A stretch of 64,000 nucleotides of DNA from Balanoglossus misakiensis (taxonomy: Eukaryota; Hemichordata), in assembly GCA_040954595.2 (NCBI GenBank), contig CM082578.2, positions 744,001 to 808,000 of the forward strand, in the 5' to 3' direction. A program made the translations under genes and the position numbers. The notes under the pieces are model-generated. The model had not been told where the DNA came from, did no database searches, and saw only the letters and a list, made by a program, of their open reading frames with translations. This document shows, piece by piece, positions 43,751-56,875 of this stretch; the stretch's first letter is position 1, and every line of letters begins with the position of its first letter.

Positions 43751-43857
43751 AGCATAAGTCGGCTAAAACCTTGACACTCTAGAGTGGAAACAGTTGCACA
43801 CTGGTAACGTTGAACAAGTCGATTTTTCTACGGCCTGGCTCGGTTAAATCTCCGTCA
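43751..43857 (-). repeat. 81-bp satellite block 5 (inverted)
   Basis: Just over one unit in reverse orientation (CGGCTAAAACC, CACTCTAGAG, CGGCCTGGCTCGG), matching 28245-28360. It is cut at CTCCGTCAC by a TIR transposon arm. Confidence 0.88.
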
Positions 43858-43861
43858 CATT

Positions 43862-44173
43862 AGTCCTGTTTCAAAATGACCTACATTACACGTCCTATAC
43901 ACATGTATTACATGTTCTGATTGGTTTATCCGCTTCTCTAAGGTCCACTTGCGGCACGCTGATTGGAGGGACCTTGTAGGTTAGGTCTTATTACTATGCA
44001 TTATTCACTTTACAGCTCCCTGATTGGTTAACGTGTCAGTCTGGTCCCCCGTGTGTTCACTGCCTCATTATACAGGACCTTGTAGGTTAGGTCTTATTAA
44101 TATGTATTTATTCACCATACAGCTCCCTGATTGGTTAATGTGTCAGTCTGGTCCCCCATGTGTTCACTGCCTC
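43862..44173. mobile_element. Left arm of the AGTCCTGTTTCA transposon, joined to satellite
   Basis: Starts AGTCCTGTTTCAAAATGACC and follows the left arms at 12837 and 15367 closely (GGTCCACTTGCGGCACGCTG, GGTTAGGTCTTATTA, CAGCTCCCTGATTGGTTAA), after ATT in the flank (43859-43861). Instead of an interior and right arm, it passes at CACTGCCTCATTA directly into the 74-bp satellite. No right arm is seen after the array. Confidence 0.88.
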
Positions 44174-45769
44174 ATTAACCAGGCCAGGGTGGCCAGTGTC
44201 GTGCCCATTATTTTTGAGTGTTTGGTGGGGTCAACCTTTGCGTCAACCTTAACCAGGCCAGGGTGGCCAGTGTCGTGCCCATTAATTTTGAGTGTTTGGT
44301 GGGGTCAACCTTTGCGTCAACCTTAACAAGGCCAGGGTGGCCAGTGTCCTTCCCATTAATTTTGAGTGTTTGGTGGGGTCTACCTTTGCGTCAACCTTAA
44401 CCGGGCAAGAGTGGCCAGTGTCATGCCCATTAATTTTGAGTGTTTCGTGGGGTCAACCTTTGCGTCAACCTTTACCGTGCCAGAGTGGCCAGTGTCGTGC
44501 CAATTAATTTTGAGTGTTTGGTGGGCCGGGTCAACCTTTGCGTCAACCTTAACCCGGCCAGAGTGGCCACAGTGTCGTGCCCATTAATTTTGAGAGTTTG
44601 GTGGGGTCAACCTTTGCGTCAACCTTAACCAGGCCAGGGTGGCCAGTGTCATGCCCATTAATTTTGAGTGTTTGGTGGGGTCAACCTTTGCGTCAACCTT
44701 AACCAGGCCAGGGTGGCCAGTGTCGTGCCCATTAATTTTGAGTGTTTGGTGGGGTCAACCATTGCGTCAACATTAATTAACCAAGCCAGGGTGGCCAGTG
44801 TCGTGCCCATTAATTTTGAGTGTTTGGTGGGGTCAACCTTTGCATCAACCTTAACCAGGCCAAAGTAGCCAGTGTCGTGCCCATTAATTTTGAGTGTTTG
44901 GTGGGGTCAACCTTTCCGTCAACCTTAACCAGGCCAGAGTGGCCAGTGTCGTGCCCATTAATTTTGAGTGTTTGGTGGGGTCAACCTTTCCGTCAACCTT
45001 AACCAGGCCAGAGTGGCCAGTGTCGTGCCCATTAATTTTGAGTGTTTGGTGGGGTCACCCTTTGCGTCAACCTTAACCAGGCCAGAGTGGCCAGTGTCGT
45101 GCCCTTTAATTTTGAGTGTTTGGTGGGGTCAACCTTTGCGTCAACATTAATTAACCAGGCCAGAGTGGCCAGTGTCGTGCCCATTAATTTTGAGTGTTTG
45201 GTGGGGTCAACCTTTGCGTCAATATTAATTAACCAGGCCAGAGTGGCCAGTGTCGTGTCCATTAATTTTGAGTGTTTGGTGGGGTCAACCTTTGCGTCAA
45301 CCTTGATTAACCAGGCCAGAGTGGCCAGTGTCGTGCCCATTAATTTTGAGTGTTTGGTGGGGTCAACCTTTGCGTCAACATTGATTAGCCAGGCCAGAGT
45401 GGCCAGTGTCGTGCCCATTAATTTTGAGTGTTTGGTGGGGTCAACCTTTGCGTCAACATTAATTAACCAGGCCAGAGTGGCCAGTGTCGTGTCCATTAAT
45501 TTTGAGTGTTTGGTGGGGTCAACCTTTGCGTCAACCTTGATTAACCAGGCCAGAGTGGCCAGTGTCGTGCCCATTAATTTTGAGTGTTTGGTGGGGTCAA
45601 CCTTTGCGTCAACATTGATTAGCAAGGCCAGAGTGGCCAGTGTCGTGCCCATTAATTTTGAGTGTTTGGTGGGGTCAACCTTTGCGTCAACCTTGATTAA
45701 CCAGGCCAGAGTGGCCAGTGTCGTGCCCATTAATTTTGAGTGTTTGGTGGGGTCAACCTTTGCGTCATC

Positions 45770-47100
45770 ATTGATTAGCCAGGCCAGAGTGGCCAGTGTC
45801 GTGCCCATTAATTATGAGTGTTTGGTGGGGTCAACCTTTGCGTCAACCTTAACCAGGCCAGGGTGGCCAGTGTCGTGCCCATTATTTTTGAGTGTTTGGT
45901 GGGGTCAACCTTTGCGTCAACCTTAACCAGGCCAGGGTGGCCAGTGTCGTGCCCATTAATTTTGAGTGTTTGGTGGGGTCAACCTTTGCGTCAACCTTAA
46001 CAAGGCCAGGGTGGCCATTGTCGTGCCCATTAATTTTGAGTGTTTGGTGGGGTCAACCTTTGCGTCAACCTTAACCAGGCCAGAGTGGCCAGTGTCGTGC
46101 CCATTAATTTTGAGTGTTTGGTGGGGTCAACCTTTGCGTCAACCTTAACCAGGCCAGAGTGGCCAGTGTCGTGCCCATTAATTTTGAGTGTTTGGTGGGG
46201 TCAACCTTTGCGTCAACCCTAACCAGGCCAGAGTGGCCAGTGTCGTGCCCTTTAATTTTGAGTGATTGGTGGGGTCAACCTTGGCCAGTGTTGTGCCCAT
46301 TAATTTTGAGTGTTTGGGGGGTCAACCTTTGCGTCAACATTAATTAACCAGGCCAGAGTGGCCAGTGTCGTGCCCATTAATTTTGAGTGTTTGGTGGGGT
46401 CAACCTTTGCGTCAACCTTGATTAGCCAGGCCAGAGTGGCCAGTGTCGTGCCCATTAATTTTGAGTGTTTGGTGGGGTCAACCTTTGCGTCAACATTGAT
46501 TAACCAGTCCAGAGCTAGTGGCCAGTGTCGCGCCCATTAATTTTGAGTGTTTGGTGGGGTCAACCTTTGCGTCAACATTGATTTGCCAGGCCAGAGCTAG
46601 TGGCCAGTGTCACGCCCATTAATTTTGAGTGTTTGGTGGGGTCAACCTTTGCGTCAACATTGATTAGCCAGGCCAGAGCTAGTGGCCAGTGTCGCGCCCA
46701 TTAATTTTGAGTGTTTGGTGGGGTCAACCTTTGCGTCAACATTGATTAGCCAGGCCAGAGCTAGTGGCCAGTGTCGCGCCCATTAATTTTGAGTGTTTGG
46801 TGGGGTCAACCTTTGCGTCAACCCTAACCAGGCCAGAGTGGCCAGTGTCGTGCCCTTTAATTTTGAGTGATTGGTGGGGTCAACCTTGGCCAGTGTCGTG
46901 CCCATTAATTTTGAGTGTTTGGTGGGGTCAACCTTTGCGTCAAAATTAATTAACCAGGCCAGAGTGGCCAGTGTCGAGCCCATTAATTTTGAGTGTTTGG
47001 TGGGGTCAACCTTTGCGTCAACCTTGATTAACCAGGCCAGAGTGGCCAGTGTCGTGCCCATTAATTTTGAGTGTTTGGTGGGGTCAACCTTTGCGTCAAC
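45770..47100 (+). repeat. 1,331-bp higher-order repeat, copy 1
   Basis: Markers: TTAATTATGAGTG (about 45808), CCCATTATTTTTGAG (45878), GGCCATTGTCGTG (46013), TTTGGGGGGTCAACC (46312) and GTGTCGAGCCCATT (46971). Each recurs exactly 1,331 bp later. Confidence 0.9.
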
Positions 47101-48420
47101 ATTGATTAGCCAGGCCAGAGTGGCCAGTGTCGTGCCCATTAATTATGAGTGTTTGGTGGGGTCAACCTTTGCGTCAACCTTAACCAGGCCAGGGTGGCCA
47201 GTGTCGTGCCCATTATTTTTGAGTGTTTGGTGGGGTCAACCTTTGCGTCAACCTTAACCAGGCCAGGGTGGCCAGTGTCGTGCCCATTAATTTTGAGTGT
47301 TTGGTGGGGTCAACCTTTGCGTCAACCTTAACAAGGCCAGGGTGGCCATTGTCGTGCCCATTAATTTTGAGTGTTTGGTGGGGTCAACCTTTGCGTCAAC
47401 CTTAACCAGGCCAGAGTGGCCAGTGTCGTGCCCATTAATTTTGAGTGTTTGGTGGGGTCAACCTTTGCGTCAACCTTAACCAGGCCAGAGTGGCCAGTGT
47501 CGTGCCCATTAATTTTGAGTGTTTGGTGGGGTCAACCTTTGCGTCAACCCTAACCAGGCCAGAGTGGCCAGTGTCGTGCCCTTTAATTTTGAGTGATTGG
47601 TGGGGTCAACCTTGGCCAGTGTTGTGCCCATTAATTTTGAGTGTTTGGGGGGTCAACCTTTGCGTCAACATTAATTAACCAGGCCAGAGTGGCCAGTGTC
47701 GTGCCCATTAATTTTGAGTGTTTGGTGGGGTCAACCTTTGCGTCAACCTTGATTAGCCAGGCCAGAGTGGCCAGTGTCGTGCCCATTAATTTTGAGTGTT
47801 TGGTGGGGTCAACCTTTGCGTCAACATTGATTAACCAGGCCAGAGCTAGTGGCCAGTGTCGCGCCCATTAATTTTGAGTGTTTGGTGGGGTCAACCTTTG
47901 CGTCAACATTGATTAGCCAGGCCAGAGCTAGTGGCCAGTGTCGCGCCCATTAATTTTGAGTGTTTGGTGGGGTCAACCTTTGCGTCAACATTGATTAGCC
48001 AGGCCAGAGCTAGTGGCCAGTGTCGCGCCCATTAATTTTGAGTGTTTGGTGGGGTCAACCTTTGCGTCAACATTGATTAGCCAGGCCAGAGCTAGTGGCC
48101 AGTGTCGCGCCCATTAATTTTGAGTGTTTGGTGGGGTCAACCTTTGCGTCAACCCTAACCAGGCCAGAGTGGCCAGTGTCGTGCCCTTTAATTTTGAGTG
48201 ATTGGTGGGGTCAACCTTGGCCAGTGTCGTGCCCATTAATTTTGAGTGTTTGGTGGGGTCAACCTTTGCGTCAAAATTAATTAACCAGGCCAGAGTGGCC
48301 AGTGTCGAGCCCATTAATATTGAGTGTTTGGTGGGGTCAACCTTTGCGTCAACCTTGATTAGCCAGGCCAGAGTGGCCAGTGTCGTGCCCATTAATTTTG
48401 AGTGTTTGGTGGGGTCAACC
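47101..48420 (+). repeat. 1,331-bp higher-order repeat, copy 2
   Basis: Same marker order as copy 1, with few substitutions (CCAGGCC for CCAGTCC near 47837; AATATTGAG near 48316). It loses correspondence after about 48420. Confidence 0.88.
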
Positions 48421-50951
48421 TTTGCGTCAACATTGATTAGCCAGGCCAGAGTGGCCAGTGTCGCGCCCATTAATTTTGAGTGTTTGGTGGGGTCAACCTT
48501 TGCGTCAACATTGATTAGCCAGGCCAGAGCTAGTGGCCAGTGTCGCGCCCATTAATTTTGAGTGTTTGGTGGGGTCAACCTTTGCGTCAACATTGATTAG
48601 CCAGGCCAGAGCTAGTGGCCAGTGTCGCGCCCATTAATTTTGAGTGTTTGGTGGGGTCAACCTTTGCGTCAACATTGATTAGCCAGGCCAGAGCTAGTGG
48701 CCAGTGTCGCGCCCATTAATTTTGAGTGTTTGGTGGGGTCAACCTTTGCGTCAACATTGATTAGCCAGGCCAGAGCTAGTGGCCAGTGTCGCGCCCATTA
48801 ATTTTGAGTGTTTGGTGGGGTCAACCTTTGCGTCAACCTTGATTAGCCAGGCCAGAGTGGCCAGTGTCGTGCCCATTAATTTTGAGTGTTTGGTGGGGTC
48901 AACCTTTGCGTCAACATTGATTAGCCAGGCCAGAGTGGCCAGTGTCGCGCCCATTAATTTTGAGTGTTTGGTGGGGTCAACCTTTGCGTCAACATTGATT
49001 AGCCAGGCCAGAGCTAGTGGCCAGTGTCGCGCCCATTAATTTTGAGTGTTTGGTGGGGTCAACCTTTGCGTCAACATTGATTAGCCAAGCCAGAGCTAGT
49101 GGCCAGTGTCGCGCCCATAAATTTTGAGTGTTTGGTGTGGTCAACCTTTGCGTCAACATTGATTAGCCAGGCCAGAGCTAGTGGCCAGTGTCGCGCCCAT
49201 TAATTTTGAGTGTTTGGTGGGGTCAACCTTTGCGTCAACATTGATTAGCCAGGCCAGAGCTAGTGGCCAGTGTCGCGCCCATTAATTTTGAGTGTTTGGT
49301 GGGGTCAACCTTTGCGTCAACATTGATTAGCCAGGCCAGAGCTAGTGGCCAGTGTCGCGCCCATTAATTTTGAGTGTTTGGTGGGGTCAACCTTTGCGTC
49401 AACATTGATTAGCCAGGCCAGAGCTAGTGGCCAGTGTCGCGCCCATTAATTTTGAGTGTTTGGTGGGGTCAACCTTTGCGTCAACATTGATTAGCCAGGC
49501 CAGAGCTAGTGGCCAGTGTCGCGCCCATTAATTTTGAGTGTTTGGTGGGGTCAACCTTTGCGTCAACATTGATTAGCCAGGCCAGAGCTAGTGGCCAGTG
49601 TCGCGCCCATTAGTTTTGAGTGTTTGGTGGGGTCAACCTTTGCGTCAACATTGATTAGCCAGGCCAGAGCTAGTGGCCAGTGTCGCGCCCATTAATTTTG
49701 AGTGTTTGGTGGGGTCAACCTTTGCGTCAACATTGATTAGCCAGGCCAGAGCTAGTGGCCAGTGTCGCGCCCATTAATTTTGAGTGTTTGGTGGGGTCAA
49801 CCTTTGCGTCAACATTGATTAGCCAGGCAATGGCTAGTGGCCAGTGTCGCGCCCATTAATTTTGAGTGTTTGGTGGGGTCAACCTTTGCGTCAACATTGA
49901 TTAGCCAGGCCAGAGCTAGTGGCCAGTGTCGTGCCCATTAATTTTGAGTGGTTGGTGGGGTCAACCTTTGCGTCAACCCTAACCAGACCAGAGTGGCCAG
50001 TGTCGTGCCCTTTAATTTTGAGTGTTTGGTGGGGTCAACCTTGGCCAGTGTCGCGCCCATCAATTTTGAGTGTTTGGTGGGGTCAACCTTTGCGTCAACA
50101 TTGATTAGCCAGGCCAGAGCTAGTGGCCAGTGTCGCGCCCATTAATTTTGAGTGTTTGGTGGGGTCAACCTTTGCGTCAACATTGATTAACCAGGCCAGG
50201 CCAGAGCTAGTGGCCAGTGTCGCGCCCATTAATTTTGAGTGTTTGGTGGGGTCAACCTTTGCGTCAACATTGATTAGCCAGGCCAGAGCTAGTGGCCAGT
50301 GTCGCGCCCATTAATTTTGAGTGTTTGGTGGGGTCAACCTTTGCGTCAACATTGATTAACCAGGCCAGGCCAGAGCTAGTGGCCAGTGTCGCGCCCATTA
50401 ATTTTGAGTGTTTGGTGGGGTCAACCTTTGCGTCAACATTGATTAGCCAGGCCAGAGCTAGTGGCCAGTGTCGCGCCCATTAGTTTTGAGTGTTTGGTGG
50501 GGTCAACCTTTGCGTCAACATTGATTAGCCAGGCCAGAGCTAGTGGCCAGTGTCGCGCCCATTAATTTTGAGTGTTTGGTGGGGTCAACCTTTGCGTCAA
50601 CATTGATTAGCCAGGCCAGAGCTAGTGGCCAGTGTCGCGCCCATTAATTTTGAGTGTTTGGTGGGGTCAACCTTTGCGTCAACATTGATTAGCCAGGCCA
50701 GAGCTAGTGGCCAGTGTCGCGCCCATTAATTTTGAGTGTTTGGTGGGGTCAACCTTTCGTCAACATTGATTAGCCAGGCAATGGCTAGTGGCCAGTGTCG
50801 CGCCCATTAATTTTGAGTGTTTGGTGGGGTCAACCTTTGCGTCAACATTGATTAGCCAGGCCAGAGCTAGTGGCCAGTGTCGTGCCCATTAATTTTGAGT
50901 GTTTGGTGGGGTCAACCTTTGCGTCAACATTGATTAGCCAGGCCAGAGCTA

Positions 50952-52438
50952 GTGGCCAGTGTCGTGCCCATTAATTTTGAGTGGTTGGTGGGGTCAACCT
51001 TTGCGTCAACCCTAACCAGACCAGAGTGGCCAGTGTCGTGCCCTTTAATTTTGAGTGTTTGGTGGGGTCAACCTTGGCCAGTGTCGCGCCCATCAATTTT
51101 GAGTGTTTGGTGGGGTCAACCTTTGCGTCAACATTGATTAGCCAGGCCAGAGCTAGTGGCCAGTGTCGCGCCCATTAATTTTGAGTGTTTGGTGGGGTCA
51201 ACCTTTGCGTCAACATTGATTAACCAGGCCAGGCCAGAGCTAGTGGCCAGTGTCGCGCCCATCAATTTTGAGTGTTTGGTGGGGTCAACCTTTGCGTCAA
51301 CATTGATTAGCCAGGCCAGAGCTAGTGGCCAGTGTCGCGCCCATTAATTTTGAGTGTTTGGTGGGGTCAACCTTTGCGTCAACATTGATTAACCAGGCCA
51401 GGCCAGAGCTAGTGGCCAGTGTCGCGCCCATTAATTTTGAGTGTTTGGTGGGGTCAACCTTTGCGTCAACATTGATTAGCCAGGCCAGAGCTAGTGGCCA
51501 GTGTCGCGCCCATTAGTTTTGAGTGTTTGGTGGGGTCAACCTTTGCGTCAACATTGATTAGCCAGGCCAGAGCTAGTAGCCAGTGTCGCGCCCATTAATT
51601 TTGAGTGTTTGGTGGGGTCAACCTTTGCGTCAACATTGATTAGCCAGGCCAGAGCTAGTGGCCAGTGTCGCGCCCATTAATTTTGAGTGTTTGGTGGGGT
51701 CAACCTTTGCGTCAACATTGATTAGCCAGGCCAGAGCTAGTGGCCAGTGTCGCGCCCATTAATTTTGAGTGTTTGGTGGGGTCAACCTTTCGTCAACATT
51801 GATTAGCCAGGCAATGGCTAGTGGCCAGTGTCGCGCCCATTAATTTTGAGTGTTTGGTGGGGTCAACCTTTGCGTCAACATTGATTAGCCAGGCCAGAGC
51901 TAGTGGCCAGTGTCGTGCCCATTAATTTTGAGTGTTTGGTAGGGTCAACCTTTGCGTCAACCCTAACCAGACCAGAGTGGCCAGTGTCGTGCCCTTTAAT
52001 TTTGAGTGTTTGGTGGGGTCAACCTTGGCCAGTGTCGCGCCCATCAATTTTGAGTGTTTGGTGGGGTCAACCTTTGCGTCAACATTGATTAGCCAGGCCA
52101 GAGCTAGTGGCCAGTGTCGCGCCCATTAATTTTGAGTGTTTGGTGGGGTCAACCTTTGCGTCAACATTGATTAACCAGGCCAGGCCAGAGCTAGTGGCCA
52201 GTGTCGCGCCCATTAATTTTGAGTGTTTGGTGGGGTCAACCTTTCGTCAACATTGATTAGCCAGGCAATGGCTAGTGGCCAGTGTCGCGCCCATTAATTT
52301 TGAGTGTTTGGTGGGGTCAACCTTTGCGTCAACATTGATTAGCCAGGCCAGAGCTAGTGGCCAGTGTCGTGCCCATTAATTTTGAGTGTTTGGTGGGGTC
52401 AACCTTTGCGTCAACATTGATTAGCCAGGCCAGAGCTA
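50952..52438 (+). repeat. 1,487-bp higher-order repeat, copy 1
   Basis: Begins in a unit with GAGTGGTTGGTGGGG and contains the GGTAGGGTCAACC variant (about 51938) and a TTTCGTCAAC one-base-deleted unit (51787). An earlier, partly matching block starts at 49919. Confidence 0.85.
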
Positions 52439-53925
52439 GTGGCCAGTGTCGTGCCCATTAATTTTGAGTGGTTGGTGGGGTCAACCTTTGCGTCAACCCT
52501 AACCAGACCAGAGTGGCCAGTGTCGTGCCCTTTAATTTTGAGTGTTTGGTGGGGTCAACCTTGGCCAGTGTCGCGCCCATCAATTTTGAGTGTTTGGTGG
52601 GGTCAACCTTTGCGTCAACATTGATTAGCCAGGCCAGAGCTAGTGGCCAGTGTCGCGCCCATTAATTTTGAGTGTTTGGTGGGGTCAACCTTTGCGTCAA
52701 CATTGATTAACCAGGCCAGGCCAGAGCTAGTGGCCAGTGTCGCGCCCATCAATTTTGAGTGTTTGGTGGGGTCAACCTTTGCGTCAACATTGATTAGCCA
52801 GGCCAGAGCTAGTGGCCAGTGTCGCGCCCATTAATTTTGAGTGTTTGGTGGGGTCAACCTTTGCGTCAACATTGATTAACCAGGCCAGGCCAGAGCTAGT
52901 GGCCAGTGTCGCGCCCATTAATTTTGAGTGTTTGGTGGGGTCAACCTTTGCGTCAACATTGATTAGCCAGGCCAGAGCTAGTGGCCAGTGTCGCGCCCAT
53001 TAGTTTTGAGTGTTTGGTGGGGTCAACCTTTGCGTCAACATTGATTAGCCAGGCCAGAGCTAGTAGCCAGTGTCGCGCCCATTAATTTTGAGTGTTTGGT
53101 GGGGTCAACCTTTGCGTCAACATTGATTAGCCAGGCCAGAGCTAGTGGCCAGTGTCGCGCCCATTAATTTTGAGTGTTTGGTGGGGTCAACCTTTGCGTC
53201 AACATTGATTAGCCAGGCCAGAGCTAGTGGCCAGTGTCGCGCCCATTAATTTTGAGTGTTTGGTGGGGTCAACCTTTCGTCAACATTGATTAGCCAGGCA
53301 ATGGCTAGTGGCCAGTGTCGCGCCCATTAATTTTGAGTGTTTGGTGGGGTCAACCTTTGCGTCAACATTGATTAGCCAGGCCAGAGCTAGTGGCCAGTGT
53401 CGTGCCCATTAATTTTGAGTGTTTGGTAGGGTCAACCTTTGCGTCAACCCTAACCAGACCAGAGTGGCCAGTGTCGTGCCCTTTAATTTTGAGTGTTTGG
53501 TGGGGTCAACCTTGGCCAGTGTCGCGCCCATCAATTTTGAGTGTTTGGTGGGGTCAACCTTTGCGTCAACATTGATTAGCCAGGCCAGAGCTAGTGGCCA
53601 GTGTCGCGCCCATTAATTTTGAGTGTTTGGTGGGGTCAACCTTTGCGTCAACATTGATTAACCAGGCCAGGCCAGAGCTAGTGGCCAGTGTCGCGCCCAT
53701 CAATTTTGAGTGTTTGGTGGGGTCAACCCTTGCGTCAACCTTGATTAGCCTGGCCAGAGCTAGTGGCCAGTGTCGCGCCCATCAATTTTGAGTGTTTGGT
53801 GGGGTCAACCTTTGCGTCAACATTGATTAACCAGGCCAGGCCAGAGCTAGTGGCCAGTGTCGTGCCCATTAGTTTTGAGTGTTTGGTGGGGTCAACCTTT
53901 GCGTCAACATTGATTAGCCAGGCCA
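52439..53925 (+). repeat. 1,487-bp higher-order repeat, copy 2
   Basis: Repeats the same variant units at the same offsets (GAGTGGTTGG at 52467, TTTCGTCAAC near 53275, GGTAGGG at 53426). Correspondence fades after about 53720. Confidence 0.83.
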
Positions 53926-56330
53926 GAGCTAGTGGCCATTGTCGCGCCCATTAGTTTTGAGTGTTTGGTGGGGTCAACCTTTGCGTCAACATTGATTAGC
54001 CAGGCCAGAGCTAGTGGCCAGTGTCGCGCCCATCAATTTTGAGTGTTTGGTGGGGTCAACCCTTGCGTCAACATTGATTAGCCAGGCCAGAGCTAGTGGC
54101 CAATGTCGTGCCCATCAATTTTGAGTGTTTGGTGGGGTCAACCCTTGCGTCAACCTTGATTAGCCTGGCCAGAGCTAGTGGCCTGTGTCGTGCCCATCAA
54201 TTTTGAGTGTTTGGTGGGGTCAACCTTTGCGTCAACATTGATTAATCAGGCCAGGCCAGAGCTAGTGGCCAGTGTCGCGCCCATCAATTTTGAGTGTTTG
54301 GTGGGGTCAACCCTTGCGTCAACATTGATTAGCCAGGCCAGAGCTAGTGGCCAATGTCGTGCCCATCAATTTTGAGTGTTTGGTGGGGTCAACCCTTGCG
54401 TCAACCTTGATTAGCCTGGCCAGAGCTAGTGGCCTGTGTCGTGCCCATCAATTTTGAGTGTTTGGTGGGGTCAACCTTTGCGTCAACATTGATTAATCAG
54501 GCCAGGCCAGAGCTAGTGGCCAGTGTCGCGCCCATCAATTTTGAGTGTTTGGTGGGGTCAACCTTTGCGTCAACATTGATTAGCCAGGCCAGAGCTAGTG
54601 GCCAGTGTCGCGCCCATTAATTTTGAGTGTTTGGTGGGGTCAACCTTTGCGTCAACATTGTTAAGCCAGGCCAGAGCTAGTGGCCAGTGTCGCGCCCATT
54701 AATTTTGAGCGTTTGGTGGGGTCAACCTTTGCGTCAACATTGATTAGCCAGGCCAGAGCTAGTGGCCAGTGTCGCGCCCATCAATTTTGAGCGTTTGGTG
54801 GGGTCAACCTTTGCGTCAACATTGATTAGCCAGGCCAGAGCTAGTGGCCAGTGTCGCGCCCATCATTTTTGAGCGTTTGGTGGGGTCAACCTTTGCGTCA
54901 ACATTGATTAGCCAGGCCAGAGCTAGCGGCCAGTGTCGCGCCCATCAATTTTGAGTGTTTGGTGGGGTCAACCTTTGCGTCAACATTGATTAGCGAGGCC
55001 AGAGCTAGCGGCCAGTGTCGCGCCCATCAATTTTGAGTGTTTGGTGGGGTCAACCTTTGCGTCAACATTGATTAGCCAGGCCAGAGCTAGTGGCCAGTGT
55101 CGCGCCCATCAATTTTGAGTGTTTGGTGGGGTCAACCCTTGCGTCAACATTTATTAGCCAGGCCAGAGCTAGTGGCCAGTGTCGCGCCCATCAATTTTGA
55201 GTGTTTGGTGGGGTCAACCCTTGCGTCAACCTTGATTAGCCTGGCCAGAGCTAGTGGCCAGTGTCGCGCCCATCAATTTTGAGTGTTTGGTGGGGTCAAC
55301 CCTTGCGTCAACCTTGATTAGCCTGGCCAGAGCTAGTGGCCAGTGTCGCGCCCATCAATTTTGAGTGTTTGGTGGGGTCAACCCTTGCGTCAACATTGAT
55401 TAGCCAGGCCAGAACTAGTGGCCAGTGTCGTGCCCATCAATTTTGAGTGTTTGGTGGGGTCAACCCTTGCGTCAACCTTGATTAGCCTGGCCAGAGCTAG
55501 TGGCCTGTGTCGTGCCCATCAATTTTGAGTGTTTGGTGGGGTCAACCTTTGCGTCAACATTGATTAACCAGGCCAGGCCAGAGCTAGTGGCCAGTGTCGC
55601 GCCCATCAATTTTGAGTGTTTGGTGGGGTCAACCCTTGCGTCAACATTGATTAGCCAGGCCAGAGCTAGTGGCCAGTGTCGCGCCCATCAATTTTGAGTG
55701 TTTGGTGGGGTCAACCCTTGCGTCAACCTTGATTAGCCTGGCCAGAGCTAGTGGCCAGTGTCGCGCCCATCAATTTTGAGTGTTTGGTGGGGTCAACCCT
55801 TGCGTCAACATTGATTAGCCAGGCCAGAACTAGTGGCCAGTGTCGTGTCCATCAATTTTGAGTGTTTGGTGGGGTCAACCCTTGCGTCAACCTTGATTAG
55901 CCTGGCCAGAGCTAGTGGCCTGTGTCGTGCCCATCAATTTTGAGTGTTTGGTGGGGTCAACCTTTGCGTCAACATTGATTAACCAGGCCAGGCCAGAGCT
56001 AGTGGCCAGTGTCGCGCCCATCAATTTTGAGTGTTTGGTGGGGTCAACCCTTGCGTCAACATTGATTAGCCAGGCCAGAGCTAGTGGCCAGTGTCGCGCC
56101 CATCAATTTTGAGTGTTTGGTGGGGTCAACCCTTGCGTCAACCTTGATTAGCCTGGCCAGAGCTAGTGGCCAGTGTCGTGCCCATTAATTTTTAGTGTTT
56201 GGTGGGGTCAACCTTTGCGTCAACATTGATTAACCAGGCCATGCAGAGCTAGTGGCCAGTGTCGTGCCCATTAATTTTGAGTGTTTAGTGGGGTCAACCT
56301 TTGCGTCAACATTGATTAACCAGGCCATGC

Positions 56331-56875
56331 AGAGCTACATTGTATGTTGCCTGTAAGGCACACATCTCTAATTGGTACATTGGGCCTATCATACTGTACA
56401 TGTACAACTAGGAAAATGTACTTCATCATATTTCCATAGTCAGCAGCTTCAAGAACATGTTGCCTTCTCTATATGAATGTTTAGACTAAAAAGAAGTATA
56501 AGAAGAATAAAGTTGTCCAATTATTGTTGGCAGGGGGTGGGGATGTGTGCTCCCAAACAAATGTATATGGGTATGTACTCTTTAAGAAAAACCTTCATAT
56601 GCAAGAGAAAAATGGTAAATGACAAAGAAAATTTGACTGGTATTACAATAGGTCGGGTTTTTGGCATTTACACATATTGATGTCATCAACCGGGAAGCAC
56701 ACTACGTGCTGAAAATAATTGGAGACCTCTCGCCAGGGGTGTCGGCCAGTGGCCACATACAGTCCTAAACCTTGCATCAGTTCTGTGGTGCGGATTAAGA
56801 AATAAGATCGGCGCTACAATATGCCCACTTAGTTTGAAATGGATTCTGCATTTATACATGTAAACACATTGAAAA
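56331..56875. other. Non-coding stretch after the satellite
   Basis: No gene, and no right-hand copy of the transposon arm that opens the array. The sequence is ordinary AT-rich DNA from ACATTGTATGTTGCC onward. Confidence 0.55.

Larger units (their letters stand above)
44174..56330 (+). repeat. 12-kb satellite array of 74/78/82/87-bp units
   Basis: About 150 tandem units sharing GGCCAGTGTCGTGCCCATTA, TTTTGAGTGTTTGGTGGGG and TCAACCTTTGCGTCAAC. Types: 74 bp (CTTAACCAGGCCAG), mainly 44174-45130 and 45820-46220; 78 bp (ATTAATTAACC or TTGATTAACC), mainly 45130-45820; 82 bp with CTA inserted in the dyad (GGCCAGAGCTAGTGGCC), from about 46500 onward; 87 bp with a duplicated GGCCA. Truncated units ending TCAACCTTGGCCAG recur. 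Late units (from about 53700) shift to CCCATCAATTTTG and AACCCTTGCG. Open frames on both strands follow unit length and are not genes. Confidence 0.97.

Noticed and set aside
45032-45926. Long open frames on both strands (258 and 294 codons) within the satellite
   Set aside because: The units here are 78 bp, a multiple of three, so any stop-free unit stays open on both strands. Sequence and context are satellite, with no start, splice or family features.
44174-56330. CRISPR-like appearance of regularly spaced repeats
   Set aside because: The units are contiguous and fully repetitive, with no unique spacers, in animal DNA.
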